From: CAILZL01 sp035548495
GTDB lineage: Bacteria > Pseudomonadota > Gammaproteobacteria > Steroidobacterales > Steroidobacteraceae
Length of the DNA: 64,000 nucleotides
Direction of reading: 5' to 3'
NCBI GenBank assembly: GCA_035548495.1
Contig: DASZSV010000017.1
Location: forward strand, 1 to 64,000
The notes under the pieces are model-generated. The model worked only from the letters and a program-made list of their open reading frames with translations, made no database searches and was not told the origin of the DNA. The position numbers were made by a program, and so were the translations under genes. Positions within the stretch are counted from its first letter, which is position 1. The number at the start of each line of letters is the position of its first letter. Positions 26,830 to 35,756 of this stretch are shown piece after piece.

Positions 26830-28221
26830 TTAACTCAAGTGTCTTGCAATATCGTTATAAAGAGTCAGGCTGACCAGCATGATCAGCGCTGCAATTCCAA
26901 TTTGTTGAGTGATCAATTGAACCCGTTCGGAAACCGGACTCCCCTTCACCCACTCGATCAATTGGTATACCACCTGCCCACCGTCCAGCATGGGGATGGG
27001 CAAGAGGTTAAGAATACCAAGATTTACACTAATAAAGGCCAACAATCCTATAAAAGTCAGTAATCCTTCCCGCGCGGCATAACCGGTTACTTCTGCAATG
27101 CCCACCGGGCCGCTGAGATTCTTGACAGAAAGCTTGCCGGTCAGCATCTGACCAATCACCTTCAGGTCAAGCACGGATGCCTGCCATGTCTTTGCAACCG
27201 CATGTCCGGCACTTTGCAGCGGACCATAACGCTGCAATACCTGCATGGATTGCGGAATCGCGACGGGCTTGCCCTGAACACCGATTCTCCCCACTTTCTC
27301 GCCGTCTGATATCTCTGCATTCACACGTACCGGCAAGTCCATCGTCGCACCGGCGCGGTCAATCTTGATATGCACTGTCTGACCGCTCTTCGCACTGATG
27401 ATCTTGATCACATCGGACAAGTCATCCACCGCCTGCCCATCGACGGCGACCATCAAATCACCTGCCTGCAGGCCTGCCTGCTGAGCCGGACTTCCGGGCA
27501 ATACAGCACCGATGACGGCGGGATTTTTCGGGCGCCAGAATTCAAACCCCAACCCCGTCATCAGGTTTTCAGGTTCACTCAGGTCGGGCTGATGTGCAGG
27601 GTGAATCATCAATGTTCGCGGCGCGCCAGCGCCTTCATCGCCACGCACCGTTAACTGCACCGCTCCTTCGACCATCTGGTCAAACAGATACACCACGGTA
27701 TCTTCGCGCGTCAGCACATCGTGTCCCTGCACTCGGGTGATCAAATCGCCCGAGTGAAGTCCGGCCTGCGCGGCGAGCGATCCGGCGGTGACATCGCCAA
27801 TGACCGGCTTGAATCCGGGGATGCCCACCATCAGCACCCCCCAGTAAATTAACGCCGCGAGCACCAGATTCACCACGGGACCGGCGAGCAACACCAGCAC
27901 CCGCTTCCACACCGGCGCGCGCTGAAAACTGAAAGGCAGATCTTCGGGAGCAACAGGCGTCTCGCCATCATCGTTGTGCTCACCGAGCAACTTCACATAG
28001 CCTCCCAGTGGAATTGCACTGATCACGTATTCCACACCATCTTTCGGCGAAATGCGTTTCCAGAGGGGCTTGCCAATGCCAATGGAAAAACGCAATACCT
28101 TGATGCCCAGACGGCGCGCCATCCAGAAATGTCCCCACTCATGTGCGCCCACAAGAATCACAATCGCAACAACAAAAGCTACGATAGTCAGCGGCAATGA
28201 TGACAAACTGAAACTGCTCAT
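26830..28221 (-). CDS. rseP: Site-2 protease RseP
   Basis: RseP is the intramembrane zinc metalloprotease that cleaves anti-sigma factor RseA and remnant signal peptides. The 463-residue product has the zinc motif in GAHEWGHFW (His27, Glu28, His31). Two tandem PDZ domains follow (about 115-195 and 215-290), and a second metal/active-site segment LPIPMLDGGQ lies in the C-terminal part. The ATG at 28221 follows GAGAA and starts 7 bases after dxr. A ten-codon upstream extension overlaps dxr and is unlikely. Confidence 0.95.
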   Translation of the reverse strand: MSSFSLSSLPLTIVAFVVAIVILVGAHEWGHFWMARRLGIKVLRFSIGIGKPLWKRISPKDGVEYVISAIPLGGYVKLLGEHNDDGETPVAPEDLPFSFQRAPVWKRVLVLLAGPVVNLVLAALIYWGVLMVGIPGFKPVIGDVTAGSLAAQAGLHSGDLITRVQGHDVLTREDTVVYLFDQMVEGAVQLTVRGDEGAGAPRTLMIHPAHQPDLSEPENLMTGLGFEFWRPKNPAVIGAVLPGSPAQQAGLQAGDLMVAVDGQAVDDLSDVIKIISAKSGQTVHIKIDRAGATMDLPVRVNAEISDGEKVGRIGVQGKPVAIPQSMQVLQRYGPLQSAGHAVAKTWQASVLDLKVIGQMLTGKLSVKNLSGPVGIAEVTGYAAREGLLTFIGLLAFISVNLGILNLLPIPMLDGGQVVYQLIEWVKGSPVSERVQLITQQIGIAALIMLVSLTLYNDIARHLS

Positions 28222-28228
28222 ATGGTTC

Positions 28229-29455
28229 TCACGAAACCTTGCCTGCTTCACGCATCACATGCATGGCATGTTCACGCGCCCATGCATCAACCTTGATGAC
28301 TGCATCCAGTGAATCCAGCGGTAACACCGTATGCGCCTGCAATACTGCGTCAATCACAGCGGCGATTTCCGTGAAGCGCAACTGGCCATCAAGAAATGCC
28401 GCCACCGCTGCTTCATTCGCCGCATTAAGTGCAGCAGGTGCACTGCGGCCACAAGCCGCTGCCTGCCGCGCCAGCCGCAAACACGGAAAACGCACCTCGT
28501 CGGGCGACTCGAATTCCAGTCGCGACAACCGCGCGAGGTCAAGAAATTCTACACCGGCATCAATGCGTGACGGCCAACCTAACGCAAATGCAATGGGTGT
28601 GCGCATGTCAGGATTGCTCAACTGCGCAAGCATGGAACCATCCACGTACTCCACCAGCGAATGCACAATGCTTTGTGGATGAATCAACACATCAATCTGT
28701 GCCGGCGGCATGGAAAACAACAGGCTTGCTTCAATCAACTCCAGTCCCTTGTTCATCAATGTCGCAGAATCAACCGATATTTTCCTGCCCATGATCCAGC
28801 GTGGATGCGCACAAGCCTGCTCCGGCGTGATGTCTGCAAGATCAGCAGCGGCCGTACGCAGAAATGGACCACCTGATGCCGTCAATACCAGACGTTTGAT
28901 GCCAGCAAGTCTGTTACCGGATTCACTTCCCGATGCAACACGCGGATCCGGCATGCATTGAAAAATGGCATTGTGTTCGCTGTCGATCGGCAATAACTGT
29001 GCATTACCTTCGCGCACCGCATTCAGGAACAACTGGCCTGACATCACCAGCGATTCCTTGTTTGCAAGCAGAATGCGTTTTCCTGCGCGCGCTGCTGCCA
29101 GTGTTGAACCGAGGCCCGCAGCACCGACAATGGCTGCCATCACGCTGTGCACATCAGGATGCGCGGCCAGTTCATTCAAGGCCGCCATTCCCGCAAGCAC
29201 TTCTGTTTTGCAACCAGCGGTACGCAATTCATCACGCAACTGTGCTGCTGCATGTTCATCCGCAAGCGCCGCATAACGTGGACTGAATTGCAGGCACTGT
29301 TGTTTGAGCACACTCACATTGCGGTGTGCCGCCAGTGCAAACACGGCAAATCGTCCGGGATGACGTGCGATGACATCCAGCGTGTTCTGCCCGATGCTTC
29401 CCGTGGCGCCAAAGATGGCAATGTTGACCACGCCGGTCATCGACGATGCGTTCAC
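28229..29455 (-). CDS. dxr: 1-deoxy-D-xylulose 5-phosphate reductoisomerase
   Basis: Dxr makes 2-C-methyl-D-erythritol 4-phosphate in the MEP isoprenoid pathway, feeding UppS two genes away. The 408-residue product has the NADPH motif IFGATGSIGQNTLDVI, the LANKESLVMSG segment, metal and substrate residues in LPIDSEHNAIFQ, and the flexible-loop TASGGPFL region. A GTG at 29455 overlaps the cdsA stop (GTGA) and has GGTGA upstream; the ATG at 29440 is an alternative. The overlap suggests coupled translation. Confidence 0.96.
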   Translation of the reverse strand: MNASSMTGVVNIAIFGATGSIGQNTLDVIARHPGRFAVFALAAHRNVSVLKQQCLQFSPRYAALADEHAAAQLRDELRTAGCKTEVLAGMAALNELAAHPDVHSVMAAIVGAAGLGSTLAAARAGKRILLANKESLVMSGQLFLNAVREGNAQLLPIDSEHNAIFQCMPDPRVASGSESGNRLAGIKRLVLTASGGPFLRTAAADLADITPEQACAHPRWIMGRKISVDSATLMNKGLELIEASLLFSMPPAQIDVLIHPQSIVHSLVEYVDGSMLAQLSNPDMRTPIAFALGWPSRIDAGVEFLDLARLSRLEFESPDEVRFPCLRLARQAAACGRSAPAALNAANEAAVAAFLDGQLRFTEIAAVIDAVLQAHTVLPLDSLDAVIKVDAWAREHAMHVMREAGKVS

Positions 29456-30252
29456 AATGTCACCACATGCAACTGCATCAAGCCATAAACAAATACCGGC
29501 GCCGCCGCAGTGATACTGTCGATGCGGTCAAGCACGCCGCCGTGTCCCGGCAGGATGTTGCTGCTGTCCTTGAGTCCGGCATGACGCTTGAACAGACTTT
29601 CGGTGAGATCACCCACAATGGAGAATATCGCGGTCAATAACCCCAGAACAACAAACGAACCCGCTTGCACATCAAGCCAGCGTGCAGCAAGCGCGGCGGC
29701 AATCATTGATGAAAGCAAACCGCCCGCAACTCCTTCCCACGTCTTGCCTGGACTGACACGCGGCGCAAGCTTGTGCTTGCCAAGGGCGCGACCGGTGAAA
29801 TAGGCGCCGATGTCGGTTGCAGTAACGATCAACAGCAAACACAGAATCAATTCACCGGCATGTTGATGATGTAGAAGCAGCGTCTTCAACGCCATCCACA
29901 ATGGGAACAACACCAGCGCGCCCGCCAGTGCAATCAACCAGCGCGTACCCAACTGCGGTACAAATACAATCCAGCACGCAGCCAGCACCCACCACGCAAT
30001 GGCAACGAGCATCAGCCTCTGTACATTGCCCTGAGCGGGCATCAGATAAGTCACCAGCATCAACGCCATGAACAACACCACATAGAACACGCGGACTGCA
30101 CGATGACGCGCAAACAAACCGCCCCATTCCCATGTACCCAGAACAATCACCAGCGCCAGCACCAGCACAATCCATGGCGCCGGTGCAAACAGCAGAATGG
30201 CCAGCAATGGCAAGCCCAGCAACAGCGCCGTGATGACACGCTGGCGCAACAT
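29452..30252 (-). CDS. cdsA: Phosphatidate cytidylyltransferase
   Basis: CdsA makes CDP-diacylglycerol, the precursor of all phospholipids. The 266-residue integral membrane protein has about eight hydrophobic segments. Its CDP-transferase signature, in the C-terminal third, includes SPGKTWEGVAGG and the LFKRHAGLKDSSNILPGHGG region with the conserved Lys and Asp. Its ATG overlaps the uppS stop by one base (TGATG), and its stop overlaps the dxr start. Confidence 0.95.
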   Translation of the reverse strand: MLRQRVITALLLGLPLLAILLFAPAPWIVLVLALVIVLGTWEWGGLFARHRAVRVFYVVLFMALMLVTYLMPAQGNVQRLMLVAIAWWVLAACWIVFVPQLGTRWLIALAGALVLFPLWMALKTLLLHHQHAGELILCLLLIVTATDIGAYFTGRALGKHKLAPRVSPGKTWEGVAGGLLSSMIAAALAARWLDVQAGSFVVLGLLTAIFSIVGDLTESLFKRHAGLKDSSNILPGHGGVLDRIDSITAAAPVFVYGLMQLHVVTL

Positions 30253-31034
30253 CAGGATGCCTCACCCTCAGTCGCATTGCGCTGCACAGTGGCAACTTGG
30301 TCGCCGGTTAAACCAAAGCGGCGCTGGCGTTCGCTGAAAAACTGCAATGCAGCAGTCAGTTGTTTGCCGTCAAATTGCGGCCACAGCACATCGCAAAAAT
30401 ACAGTTCGGTGTAGGCAAGGTTCCACAGCAGGAAGTTGCTGATGCGTTGCTCACCACCGGTACGAATGAACAAGTCCGGCTCTGGCAATCCTGCCAGTTG
30501 CAGCTCACCGGCGATGCGAGCTTCGGTGATGTCATCAATCGCAAGCTGGCCTGCAGCATGTTGCTGCGCCAGCCTGCGGGCCGCCTGCACAATATCCCAG
30601 CGCCCGCCATATGCGACCGCAATCACCAGGGTCAGTTGCTGGTTGTTGGCAGTGCGCTGTTCGGCTGCCGTCATGCGTGCCTGCAATTCTGCATGCAAGG
30701 AACTGCGATCACCAATGAAACGCACGCGAATGCCGTTGCGGTGCATGCTTTCAATTTCATCGTCGAGCGCCTGCACGAACAGATTCATCAGTGCCGATAC
30801 TTCAGTAACCGGCCGCCGCCAGTTTTCACTGGAAAAAGCAAACAGCGTGAGTGCCTTGATGCCGTGCTTGATGCAGGCTTCCACAGTGGCGCGAACCGAT
30901 TTCACACCGGCATGATGACCGGCAGGTCTTGGCAAACCGCGTTTGCGCGCCCAGCGTCCATTGCCATCCATGATGATGGCAATATGCTGCGGCAGCACGG
31001 CAAAACGGGGTTCATTACGCTTGCTGTTAAACAC
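30252..31034 (-). CDS. uppS: Undecaprenyl diphosphate synthase
   Basis: UppS extends farnesyl diphosphate to the C55 carrier lipid for peptidoglycan and O-antigen. The 260-residue cis-prenyltransferase has the catalytic aspartate in HIAIIMDGNGRWA (Asp23), FAFSSENWRRP, and the C-terminal signature DLFIRTGGEQRISNFLLW with the E/Y pair further on. The start is a GTG at 31034; no ATG is placed closer to the conserved core. It is followed without a gap by cdsA. Confidence 0.96.
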   Translation of the reverse strand: MFNSKRNEPRFAVLPQHIAIIMDGNGRWARKRGLPRPAGHHAGVKSVRATVEACIKHGIKALTLFAFSSENWRRPVTEVSALMNLFVQALDDEIESMHRNGIRVRFIGDRSSLHAELQARMTAAEQRTANNQQLTLVIAVAYGGRWDIVQAARRLAQQHAAGQLAIDDITEARIAGELQLAGLPEPDLFIRTGGEQRISNFLLWNLAYTELYFCDVLWPQFDGKQLTAALQFFSERQRRFGLTGDQVATVQRNATEGEAS

Positions 31035-31080
31035 GAATCAGCCGGTAGCAGTTGAAGTTGAATGATGCCGTGAACGCAGT

Positions 31081-31638
31081 TCAGATCTGCATCACTTCTT
31101 TTTCTTTTTCCGCTGTCGCCTGTTCAATCTCGGCGATGTATTTGTCGGTGAGCTTCTGAATCTCATCCTGCGCACGGCGTTCCTCATCCTGCGACACCAG
31201 CTTTTCCTTCACCATGTCTTTCAGCTCGTTCATCACATCGCGGCGTACATTGCGCACGGCAACGCGGCCATTCTCCGCTTCGTGACGCACAACCTTGGCC
31301 ATGTCGCGGCGGCGCTCTTCTGTCAGCGCCGGCATCGGTACACGAATGACGGTGCCTGCGGTATTCGGCATCAGGCCGAGATCGGATTTCATGATGCATT
31401 TTTCGATGGGCTGCACCATGCTCTTGTCGAACGGCGTGATCACCAGCGTGCGAGCGTCTTCCACGGTGATGCGCGCCACTTGCTGCAAGGGTGTATCGGT
31501 GCCGTAGTAATCCACTTTCAGATGTTCCAGCAGCGCCGGATGTGCACGGCCCGTGCGCATCTTTTTCAGTTCGTTCTTCAACGCCAGCACACATTTCTGC
31601 ATGCGTTCTGCGGCATCTTTTTTGATATCTTCAAGCAT
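31081..31638 (-). CDS. frr: Ribosome recycling factor
   Basis: RRF splits post-termination ribosomes together with EF-G. The 185-residue length is exactly typical. Visible motifs are ALKNELKKMRTGRAHPALLEH, PLQQVARITVEDARTLVI, RVPMPALTEERRRDMAKVV and the C-terminal YIAEIEQATAEKEKEVMQI. The ATG at 31638 follows a GGAG site. It lies 33 bases after pyrH, the usual arrangement. Confidence 0.97.
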   Translation of the reverse strand: MLEDIKKDAAERMQKCVLALKNELKKMRTGRAHPALLEHLKVDYYGTDTPLQQVARITVEDARTLVITPFDKSMVQPIEKCIMKSDLGLMPNTAGTVIRVPMPALTEERRRDMAKVVRHEAENGRVAVRNVRRDVMNELKDMVKEKLVSQDEERRAQDEIQKLTDKYIAEIEQATAEKEKEVMQI

Positions 31639-31671
31639 GGTTACTCCGGCTTTGAAATTATCGGAAACAAA

Positions 31672-32439
31672 TCAGGCGGAATTGGTCACGAGCGTGCCCA
31701 CATCCTCGCCGCGCACGATACGCAGCAATTCACCCGGCACCGTTAGATCGAATACCCGCAATGGCAAATCGTTTTCACGGCACATCACAATGGCAGTGGC
31801 ATCCATCACGGCAAGGCGGTCAGTCAATACTTTCTCGAAAGTGAGTTTCTCGTAACGCTTTGCAGTTGGATCTTTTTTCGGATCCGCAGTGTAAATGCCG
31901 TTAACCTTGGTGGCCTTGAGCAACACATCCGCATTGATTTCAATGGCGCGCAGACTGGCTGCTGTATCGGTGGTAAAGAATGGATTGCCGGTGCCGGCCG
32001 CAAAAATTGTCACACGGCCTTTCTCCAGATGACGCACTGCGCGGCGGCGAATGTACTCTTCACACACTTCGTTGATGCGTACCGCCGACATCACGCGGGC
32101 AAAGCCACCCATGGATTCAAGCGCATCCTGCAGCGCCAGCGAGTTGATTACCGTGGCCAGCATGCCCATGTGATCGCCGGTAACGCGGTCCATGCCGGCA
32201 CGCGCCAGGCCTGCGCCGCGGAAAATGTTGCCGCCGCCGATTACCACGGCAACCTGCACACCCAGATGGGTGACTTCGCGAATTTCGGACGCCACGCGTT
32301 TCAGCATGGCTGGATCGATGCCGTAATCGCCATTGCCCATCAATGCCTCACCCGACAGTTTCAGCAAGATTCGCGACAGCTTGCCATTGCCGGTCTTGTT
32401 GCCAACAGTGGCGGTTGCAGAAGCGGGCGTGGTCGGCAT
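31672..32439 (-). CDS. pyrH: UMP kinase
   Basis: PyrH phosphorylates UMP to UDP and is the hexameric bacterial enzyme of the amino-acid-kinase fold. The conserved core starts at RILLKLSGEALMG, with GGGNIFRG, DHMGMLATVINSLAL and GTGNPFFTTDTAA following. I choose the ATG at 32439 (255 residues), which has AGGAA upstream. The open frame runs 17 codons further, close to the terminator hairpin of tsf. About 20 residues before the core are Thr/Ala/Gly-rich and not conserved. Confidence 0.95.
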   Translation of the reverse strand: MPTTPASATATVGNKTGNGKLSRILLKLSGEALMGNGDYGIDPAMLKRVASEIREVTHLGVQVAVVIGGGNIFRGAGLARAGMDRVTGDHMGMLATVINSLALQDALESMGGFARVMSAVRINEVCEEYIRRRAVRHLEKGRVTIFAAGTGNPFFTTDTAASLRAIEINADVLLKATKVNGIYTADPKKDPTAKRYEKLTFEKVLTDRLAVMDATAIVMCRENDLPLRVFDLTVPGELLRIVRGEDVGTLVTNSA

Positions 32440-32493
32440 GAACGATGTTCCTGTTGTATCTGAAGCGCTTGTAGGTCCGATTTCCGGCAATTA

Positions 32494-32520
32494 TAAAGAA
32501 CCCCGCACGCGGCGGGGTTC
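32494..32520 (-). terminator. Intrinsic terminator after tsf
   Basis: Read leftward, a perfect 9-bp stem (gaaccccgc with gcggggttc, five-base loop) is followed by TTTATAATT. It lies between the tsf stop at 32544 and pyrH. This is the clearest rho-independent terminator in the window, and it separates rpsB-tsf from the pyrH-frr-lpx transcript, perhaps with partial read-through. Confidence 0.85.
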
Positions 32521-32543
32521 AAATTGGTGATACTGGCTGCACA

Positions 32544-33467
32544 TCAGTGTGCTTTTTTGGGATCGCCCTTCGCAGCGTCTTCACCAAACGCCTGCTTCAT
32601 CACTTCGGCGGCAAAGTCCTCGGTCTTTTTTTCGATGCCCGCGCCCACTTCAAAGCGCAGGAAAGCGGCGACTTCGGCCTTTGCCTGTTTCAGATACTGC
32701 TCCACAGACTGCTTGTCGTCTTTGACAAAGGGCTGTCCCAGCAGGGTAATTTCATTGATCCACTTGCGCAGCTTGCCGTCGATGATCTTGGCCAGCATCT
32801 CCTGCGGCTTGCCGGCATTCTTCGGATCATTTTTCATCTGTTCCAGCTGGATTTCCTTTTCCTTGGCCTGCAACTCAGCAGGCACTTCGGCTGCGGTCAT
32901 GTACGGCGGGTTGATGGCCGCTACATGCATCGCAATGTCCTTCGCTGCGGCTTCATCACCAGACTTGAGGGCAACCAGCGCACCAATGCGCGTGCCATGC
33001 AGGTAGGCGCCAATCACCGCGGGCGCATCCAGCAAGGCTGCGCGACGTACCGTGATGTTTTCGCCAATCTTGGCGATCAGGGCACGGCGGGTTTCTTCAA
33101 CGCTGTTGCCATCGGCCAGCTTGGCGGCAGATACCGCTTCCAGTGAGCTGTTGCCGGTGGCGAGCACGACCTTGGCAACGTTGGCGGCAAAGGCCTGGAA
33201 ATCCTGTTCGCGTGCCACAAAATCGGTTTCGCAATTGACTTCCACCAGTGCGGCTCGCTTGCCATCGGCACTGCGTTCAATGACGATGACACCTTCGGCA
33301 GCAATACGGCTGGCTTTCTTGTCAGCCTTCGCAAGACCTGCCTTGCGCATCATTTCTGCCGCGGCTTCAAGATCGCCGTTGGTTTCGGTCAGCGCCTTCT
33401 TGCATTCCATCATGCCGGCGCCGGTACGCTCACGTAGCGTTTTTACAGCTTCTGCGGTTACAGCCAT
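32544..33467 (-). CDS. tsf: Elongation factor Ts
   Basis: EF-Ts recycles EF-Tu by GDP release. The protein begins MAVTAEAVKTLRERTGAGMM at the ATG at 33467, giving 307 residues; the open frame's extra 14 codons are not family-like. The signature CKKALTETNGDLEAAAEMMRK, the central VEVNCETDFVAREQDF, and the dimerisation region ending in a C-terminal helix are all present. It is co-transcribed with rpsB upstream and followed by a strong terminator. Confidence 0.96.
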   Translation of the reverse strand: MAVTAEAVKTLRERTGAGMMECKKALTETNGDLEAAAEMMRKAGLAKADKKASRIAAEGVIVIERSADGKRAALVEVNCETDFVAREQDFQAFAANVAKVVLATGNSSLEAVSAAKLADGNSVEETRRALIAKIGENITVRRAALLDAPAVIGAYLHGTRIGALVALKSGDEAAAKDIAMHVAAINPPYMTAAEVPAELQAKEKEIQLEQMKNDPKNAGKPQEMLAKIIDGKLRKWINEITLLGQPFVKDDKQSVEQYLKQAKAEVAAFLRFEVGAGIEKKTEDFAAEVMKQAFGEDAAKGDPKKAH

Positions 33468-33601
33468 TTCTCTACTCCACGAGGCCCGCGGCGGGGCCTT
33501 TGCAAACAATGTTCAACTATCGGACAGGGCAGAATCAGCAGGCGAAGACGCAATCACTGCAATACGCAATTGCATCATCACGCTTTACCCCACCGGTGCA
33601 A

Positions 33602-34558
33602 TTACGCTTCCACTTCGCCATCACTGCCCTTGCCGCGCTTGGCCGGACGACGACGGGAACCAGCGGCTTCACGCTCATCATCCAGGTCATCCAGCGCTGC
33701 GACCACAGGAACGGCAACTTCACCTTCCACCATGGCTTTGTCCACCGTTGCACGCTTGCGTCCAGCGGTTTTCTTCTTCGCTGCAACCGGCTTGCGGCGC
33801 GGCGCTGCCTTGGTGCGGGGCTTGCCTTCCTCGTCCAGTTCGACGAATTCATCTTCACCGGCGGGCACTTCAGGCATGGCGGATTTGCCTTCCAGCACGG
33901 CATCGGCAATGCCGGTGGAATACAGTTGAATGGCGCGCATCGCATCGTCATTGCCCGGGATAATGTAGTCCACACCATCAGGCGAACAGTTGGTATCGAC
34001 CACCGCGACGACGGGAATGCCCAGCTTGCGTGCCTCATGAATGGCAATGTGTTCGTGGCCCACGTCAATGATGAACAGCGCATCCGGAAGGGAATCCATG
34101 TCCTTGATGCCGCCCAGACTGCGTTGCAGTTTTTCCTGTTCACGGCGCAACATTTGCGCTTCACGCTTGCTGTGCTGTTCCAGGGTACCATTAGCGGCCA
34201 TTTCGTCCAGCTCCATCAAGCGTTTGATGGACTGACGCACGGTCTTGAAATTGGTGAGCATGCCGCCCAGCCAGCGATGGCTGACAAAGGGCATCTTGCA
34301 ACGCTCGGCTTCCTGCTTGATGGCTTCGCGGGCAGAGCGCTTGGTACCAACAAACATCACCTTGCCGCCGTCAGTGACCATCTGGCGGACAAAGGCTGCC
34401 GCATCGTTGAACATGGGCAGTGTCTTTTCGAGATTAACAATATGAATACGGTTACGTTCGCCAAAGATGTAAGGAGCCATCTTGGGGTTCCAGAAGCGGG
34501 TTTGGTGTCCGAAATGAACACCCGCTTCCAGCATCTGTCGCATGGACACGCTGGGCAT
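33602..34558 (-). CDS. rpsB: Ribosomal protein S2 with a long basic C-terminal extension
   Basis: S2 binds the small-subunit head-body junction. From the ATG at 34558 the product is 318 residues, starting MPSVSMRQMLEAGVHFGHQT; the S2 core (about 1-235) ends near NCSPDGVDYIIPGNDDAMRA and LYSTGIADAVLEG. Compared with about 240 residues in well-known S2 proteins, there is an extra tail of roughly 75 residues. It is rich in Lys, Arg, Ala and Glu (RKPVAAKKKTAGRKRATVDK, then SRRRPAKRGKG) and is probably disordered. The frame is intact to its stop, so this is not a sequencing frameshift by appearance. It is followed by tsf. Confidence 0.95.
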   Translation of the reverse strand: MPSVSMRQMLEAGVHFGHQTRFWNPKMAPYIFGERNRIHIVNLEKTLPMFNDAAAFVRQMVTDGGKVMFVGTKRSAREAIKQEAERCKMPFVSHRWLGGMLTNFKTVRQSIKRLMELDEMAANGTLEQHSKREAQMLRREQEKLQRSLGGIKDMDSLPDALFIIDVGHEHIAIHEARKLGIPVVAVVDTNCSPDGVDYIIPGNDDAMRAIQLYSTGIADAVLEGKSAMPEVPAGEDEFVELDEEGKPRTKAAPRRKPVAAKKKTAGRKRATVDKAMVEGEVAVPVVAALDDLDDEREAAGSRRRPAKRGKGSDGEVEA

Positions 34559-34792
34559 CGCAATTCTCCAATTAGGGGTTGAGCCACCACGCATCCCTTG
34601 TGACAACCCTGCTATGCAAGGCACCCGGCCACAAGTGTCGATACGTGTGAGGATTAAAAATCAAGTAAATTGCCTGATTTCCAGAGCGCATCCTGAAAGC
34701 AATGAGCCGGGCAGGAACGCAGGCGCAGTCGCATTCACAAGGACTCTGGAAAAAAGCGCGCGCTTTATATCACAGCTTGCTTGACCCGCCAA
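34559..34792 (-). promoter_or_regulatory. rpsB-tsf promoter and leader
   Basis: On the minus strand, TTGGCG (34787-34792) and TATAAA (34764-34769) are spaced by 17 bases and followed by a GC-rich discriminator (gcgcgcgc). That fits a sigma-70 promoter of the stringently controlled type. The predicted leader of about 200 bases contains GGGTTG/CAACCC pairing before the start codon, which could hold an S2-type autoregulatory site. It is inferred from sequence only. The same gap separates rpsB from the divergent map gene; no other gene is seen in it. Confidence 0.5.
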
Positions 34793-34856
34793 ACCTTTAA
34801 TGCAAACGTAGGCGGAAATTGTTGCGTAACCAGCCCGACGACCCCATATTTACCGC

Positions 34857-35651
34857 ATGAAAGTGACCATCAAAACCCCCGACGAACAGGAAAAGATGCG
34901 CCGCGCCGGACGCATGGCCGCAGATTTGCTTGATTTCATTGCGCCGCATGTTCAGCCCGGCATCACCACCGATGAACTCAACGCACTGTGTCATCAATAC
35001 ATGATCGACGTGCAAAAGACCGTGCCTGCACCGCTGAATTACCGGGGCTTTCCGCGCTCGATCTGCACTTCGGTCAACCATGTGGTGTGTCATGGCATCC
35101 CCTCCGACAAGAAATTGAAACAGGGAGACATCGTCAACGTGGATGTCACCCCCATTGCGGATGGCTGGCATGGCGATGCCAGCCGCACCTTCGCGGTGGG
35201 CAAGATCACGCCCGCGGCGCAACGCCTGATCGATGTGACATACGAAGCCATGTGGCAGGGCATTCGACAGATTCGCGCGGGCGCGCATCTGGGCGATATC
35301 GGTGCAGCCATTCAACGCTATGTTGAGTCGCAGCACTATTCGGTGGTCCGCGAATACTGTGGTCACGGCACAGGACGCATATTTCACGAAGACCCGCAGG
35401 TACTGCATTACGGCGAACCCGGTACCGGCATGGAATTGCAAGCCGGCATGACCATCACCGTTGAGCCCATGGTCAACATGGGCAAGCGGCACGTGCAGTT
35501 GTTACCTGATGGCTGGACTGTCATCACCAAGGATCATTCGCTGTCCGCGCAGTTTGAGCACACAGTGCTGGTCACAGATCATGGTTATGAAGTGCTGACG
35601 CTGGGCGCAGCAGAACGCCGGCAGGAACAGCAACATCAGCAGGCCGTTTGA
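34857..35651 (+). CDS. map: Type I methionine aminopeptidase
   Basis: Map removes initiator methionine from nascent proteins. The 264-residue product has the five metal-ligand segments in order: NVDVTPIADGWHGDASRTF (two Asp), EYCGHGTGRIFHEDP (His), MTITVEPMVNMG (Glu), and HSLSAQFEHTVLVT (Glu). The substrate-gate segment NHVVCHGIPSD is also present. It is divergent from rpsB, the normal arrangement, and followed by glnD. Confidence 0.97.
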   Translation: MKVTIKTPDEQEKMRRAGRMAADLLDFIAPHVQPGITTDELNALCHQYMIDVQKTVPAPLNYRGFPRSICTSVNHVVCHGIPSDKKLKQGDIVNVDVTPIADGWHGDASRTFAVGKITPAAQRLIDVTYEAMWQGIRQIRAGAHLGDIGAAIQRYVESQHYSVVREYCGHGTGRIFHEDPQVLHYGEPGTGMELQAGMTITVEPMVNMGKRHVQLLPDGWTVITKDHSLSAQFEHTVLVTDHGYEVLTLGAAERRQEQQHQQAV

Positions 35652-35756
35652 AACGGCATTTTCAGCCACTTGCCTGATGCGTGTGTGGCATCATTCGCAT
35701 CCTGCATCTTTCTGCACTACACCATTCCGCCGCGAACTGACCACTGGCCCGACCTC

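Noticed and set aside
33500..34582. A 360-codon open frame on the plus strand opposite rpsB
   Set aside because: Antisense to ribosomal protein S2, including its tail; no motifs.
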